Assembly (NCBI GenBank): GCA_937942935.1
Contig: CALDGT010001137.1
Span: 1-6,541, forward strand
DNA: 6,541 nt
From: an uncultured Chloroflexota bacterium
GTDB lineage: Bacteria > Chloroflexota > Anaerolineae > Aggregatilineales > Phototrophicaceae
Direction of reading: 5' to 3'
The stretch's first letter is position 1, and each line of letters begins with the position of its first letter. The position numbers and the translations under genes are program-made. This document shows positions 5,139 through 6,541 of this stretch, one piece after another. The notes beneath the pieces are model-generated. The model was not told the origin of the DNA and ran no database searches. It was given only the letters and a program-made list of their open reading frames with translations.

Positions 5139-6491
5139 ATGACAGTCAACTGGATTCCAAATGCGCTGTTTTATCATATTTATCCGCTTGGATTATGTGA
5201 CGCACCCAAGCACAATGATTTTAATACTGCCCCTACCCCACGCTTAGACCAACTTTATACGTGGATAGACCATATTCTATCGCTTAATCTGAATGCGGTT
5301 TATCTGGGTCCCGTGTTTGAATCGAGCGCACATGGGTATGATACTGCCGATTATTTTTGTGTAGATAGGCGTTTAGGAGATAATCAAACACTCAAAAACT
5401 TAATTCATGCGATGAAAAATCGTGGCTTGCGCGTGATTTTAGACGGTGTTTTTAATCATGTCGGGCGCGATTTTTGGGCATTCCGCGATGTTCTGCAACA
5501 TGGGCGCAATTCTGCTTATATCGGGTGGTTTTATAACATCAACTTCGACAAAAAAAGTTCGTATGGAGACCCTTTTTCGTATGACGGATGGGCTGGTCAT
5601 TATGATTTAGTCAAACTCAATTTACAAAATCCTGCCGTAAAAGCACACCTATTAGAAGCCGTCAGCATGTGGATTCGAGAATTTGATATTGATGGATTAC
5701 GCTTAGATGCGGCAGATGTTTTAGACCACAATTTCATGCGCGACTTGTTGCATCATACCCGCCAAATCAAGCCAGACTTTTGGTTGATGGGTGAAGTCGT
5801 ACACGGAGATTATCGCGGATGGGCAAACAATAATATGCTCCACTCAACCACCAATTACGAATGTTATAAAGGGTTATATTCCAGTCATGTGGATAAAAAT
5901 TATTTTGAGATTGCCTATGCTTTTAATCGGCAATTTGGAGAAAACGGGATATATAAAAATTTGTGGTTATATTCTTTTGTAGACAATCATGATGTGAATC
6001 GGATTGCATCTCAATTGACCAAACCCGAACATATTTATCCTGTTCATATTTTATTATTCACCATGCCCGGTGTGCCATCTCTATATTATGGAAGCGAGTG
6101 GGGTATCAAAGGCACAAGAACAGCCTATAGTGACCATGCCTTGCGCCCCGCCTTAGATTTATCACTTGCCAACACACTACCCCGCCGTGATTTAGAAAAA
6201 ACCATTAGCACATTAGCAAAAATTCACACACAAACACCCGCATTATGTTATGGAGGTTATCGGCAATTGCATGTGAATCATGAGCAATTCGCTTTTATGC
6301 GCTCGACATCAGAGCAAAATGTGATTGTAGCGGTTAATTCAGCTCCAGAAAACCACACCATTCGTCTCAATCACTTGCCGCCTCATAGTCGCTGGATAGA
6401 TATACTCAATCATTCAGAATGGATTTGTCATGATGGCACACTCAACATCTCGCTTCATCCACATTGGGGGGGTATTTTGGTGGGTGTATAA
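5139..6491 (+). CDS. Intracellular GH13 alpha-amylase-family glycoside hydrolase
   Basis: 450 residues from the ATG supported by a ribosome site. It starts directly with the (beta/alpha)8 barrel (FYHIYPLG, 11-18). All four GH13 regions are present: DGVFNH (102-107), GLRLD with nucleophile D190 (186-190), acid/base E219 in MGEV (217-220), and FVDNHD with H284 and the transition-state stabiliser D285 (280-285). MPGVPSLYYGSEWGIKG (309-325) is the usual end of the barrel, and a beta-sandwich C domain runs from about 375 to GGILVGV. There is no signal peptide, so it acts on imported or stored alpha-glucans or maltodextrins in the cytoplasm. It lacks the roughly 120-residue N-terminal CBM34 domain of neopullulanases and cyclomaltodextrinases, so whether it is an amylase, a maltogenic enzyme or a transglycosylase cannot be decided. 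It lies 56 nt after tetR, with a TetR-type operator in the gap, and is probably induced when TetR releases. Confidence 0.92.
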   Translation: MTVNWIPNALFYHIYPLGLCDAPKHNDFNTAPTPRLDQLYTWIDHILSLNLNAVYLGPVFESSAHGYDTADYFCVDRRLGDNQTLKNLIHAMKNRGLRVILDGVFNHVGRDFWAFRDVLQHGRNSAYIGWFYNINFDKKSSYGDPFSYDGWAGHYDLVKLNLQNPAVKAHLLEAVSMWIREFDIDGLRLDAADVLDHNFMRDLLHHTRQIKPDFWLMGEVVHGDYRGWANNNMLHSTTNYECYKGLYSSHVDKNYFEIAYAFNRQFGENGIYKNLWLYSFVDNHDVNRIASQLTKPEHIYPVHILLFTMPGVPSLYYGSEWGIKGTRTAYSDHALRPALDLSLANTLPRRDLEKTISTLAKIHTQTPALCYGGYRQLHVNHEQFAFMRSTSEQNVIVAVNSAPENHTIRLNHLPPHSRWIDILNHSEWICHDGTLNISLHPHWGGILVGV

Positions 6492-6493
6492 AT

Positions 6494-6541
6494 TTACATC
6501 ATCCAATTAAACAAATACCCTGTGATGGTGATGCTGATGGC
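6494..6541 (-). CDS. Possible C-terminus of a hydrophobic (membrane?) protein, cut by the window edge
   Basis: On the - strand, an open frame from the right edge gives 15 residues, AISITITGYLFNWMM, and then TAA. Its stop lies 2 nt from the amylase stop, a common convergent arrangement, and the residues would suit the end of a membrane helix. Fifteen codons are too few to prove a gene, and a transporter is only one possibility. Confidence 0.35.
   Translation of the reverse strand, partial: AISITITGYLFNWMM

Noticed and set aside
5791..5982. 63-residue + strand frame within the amylase gene
   Set aside because: It lies wholly inside the conserved GH13 barrel in another frame and has no independent signals.

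Overview
The window is bacterial chromosomal DNA: moderately AT-rich, tightly packed, with short intergenic gaps and sigma70-type promoters close to TTGACA / TATAAT. No gene identifies the species. The mix of ArsR-type regulators carrying a C-terminal DUF2087 domain, a YciC/ZigA-type COG0523 GTPase, a DinB-fold protein and a cytoplasmic GH13 enzyme would fit Chloroflexota or a Firmicutes-like lineage. That is a low-confidence guess from gene content. There are no rRNA, tRNA, CRISPR or insertion-sequence features.

Region 1 (1-2342, + strand) is an apparent operon. It begins inside the C-terminus of one COG0523 (CobW/YciC/ZigA) GTPase, continues with a thioredoxin-reductase-like flavoprotein read from a TTG start, and ends with a complete second COG0523 GTPase and a hairpin. 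The two GTPases are paralogues that sandwich the flavoprotein, which suggests a metal (probably zinc) supply and thiol-redox unit. The flavoprotein keeps its FAD site and a CPYC redox pair but has lost the recognisable NADPH-binding glycine motif, so its electron donor is an open question.

Region 2 (2353-3079, + strand) starts with an extended -10 promoter and a small inverted repeat. It encodes a 43-residue, strongly basic peptide that is too short for routine gene calling, then a DinB-fold putative metalloprotein 9 nt downstream. A perfect 11-bp inverted repeat separates it from the convergent regulator genes.

Region 3 (3085-4441, - strand) holds two tandem paralogous regulators, each an ArsR-like winged helix fused to DUF2087. 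Each has its own TTGACA promoter. The downstream copy has an almost perfect 30-bp palindrome immediately after its -10 box, a strong candidate for an autoregulatory operator.

Region 4 (4459-6491, + strand) holds a TetR-family regulator, divergent from the ArsR pair, and an intracellular GH13 alpha-amylase-family enzyme. One 16-bp operator, TATACC-N4-GGTATA, occurs twice: inside the tetR promoter and just upstream of the amylase gene, in opposite orientation. This predicts a local circuit in which TetR represses itself and the glycosidase. The last 48 bases may encode the C-terminus of a hydrophobic protein on the - strand.
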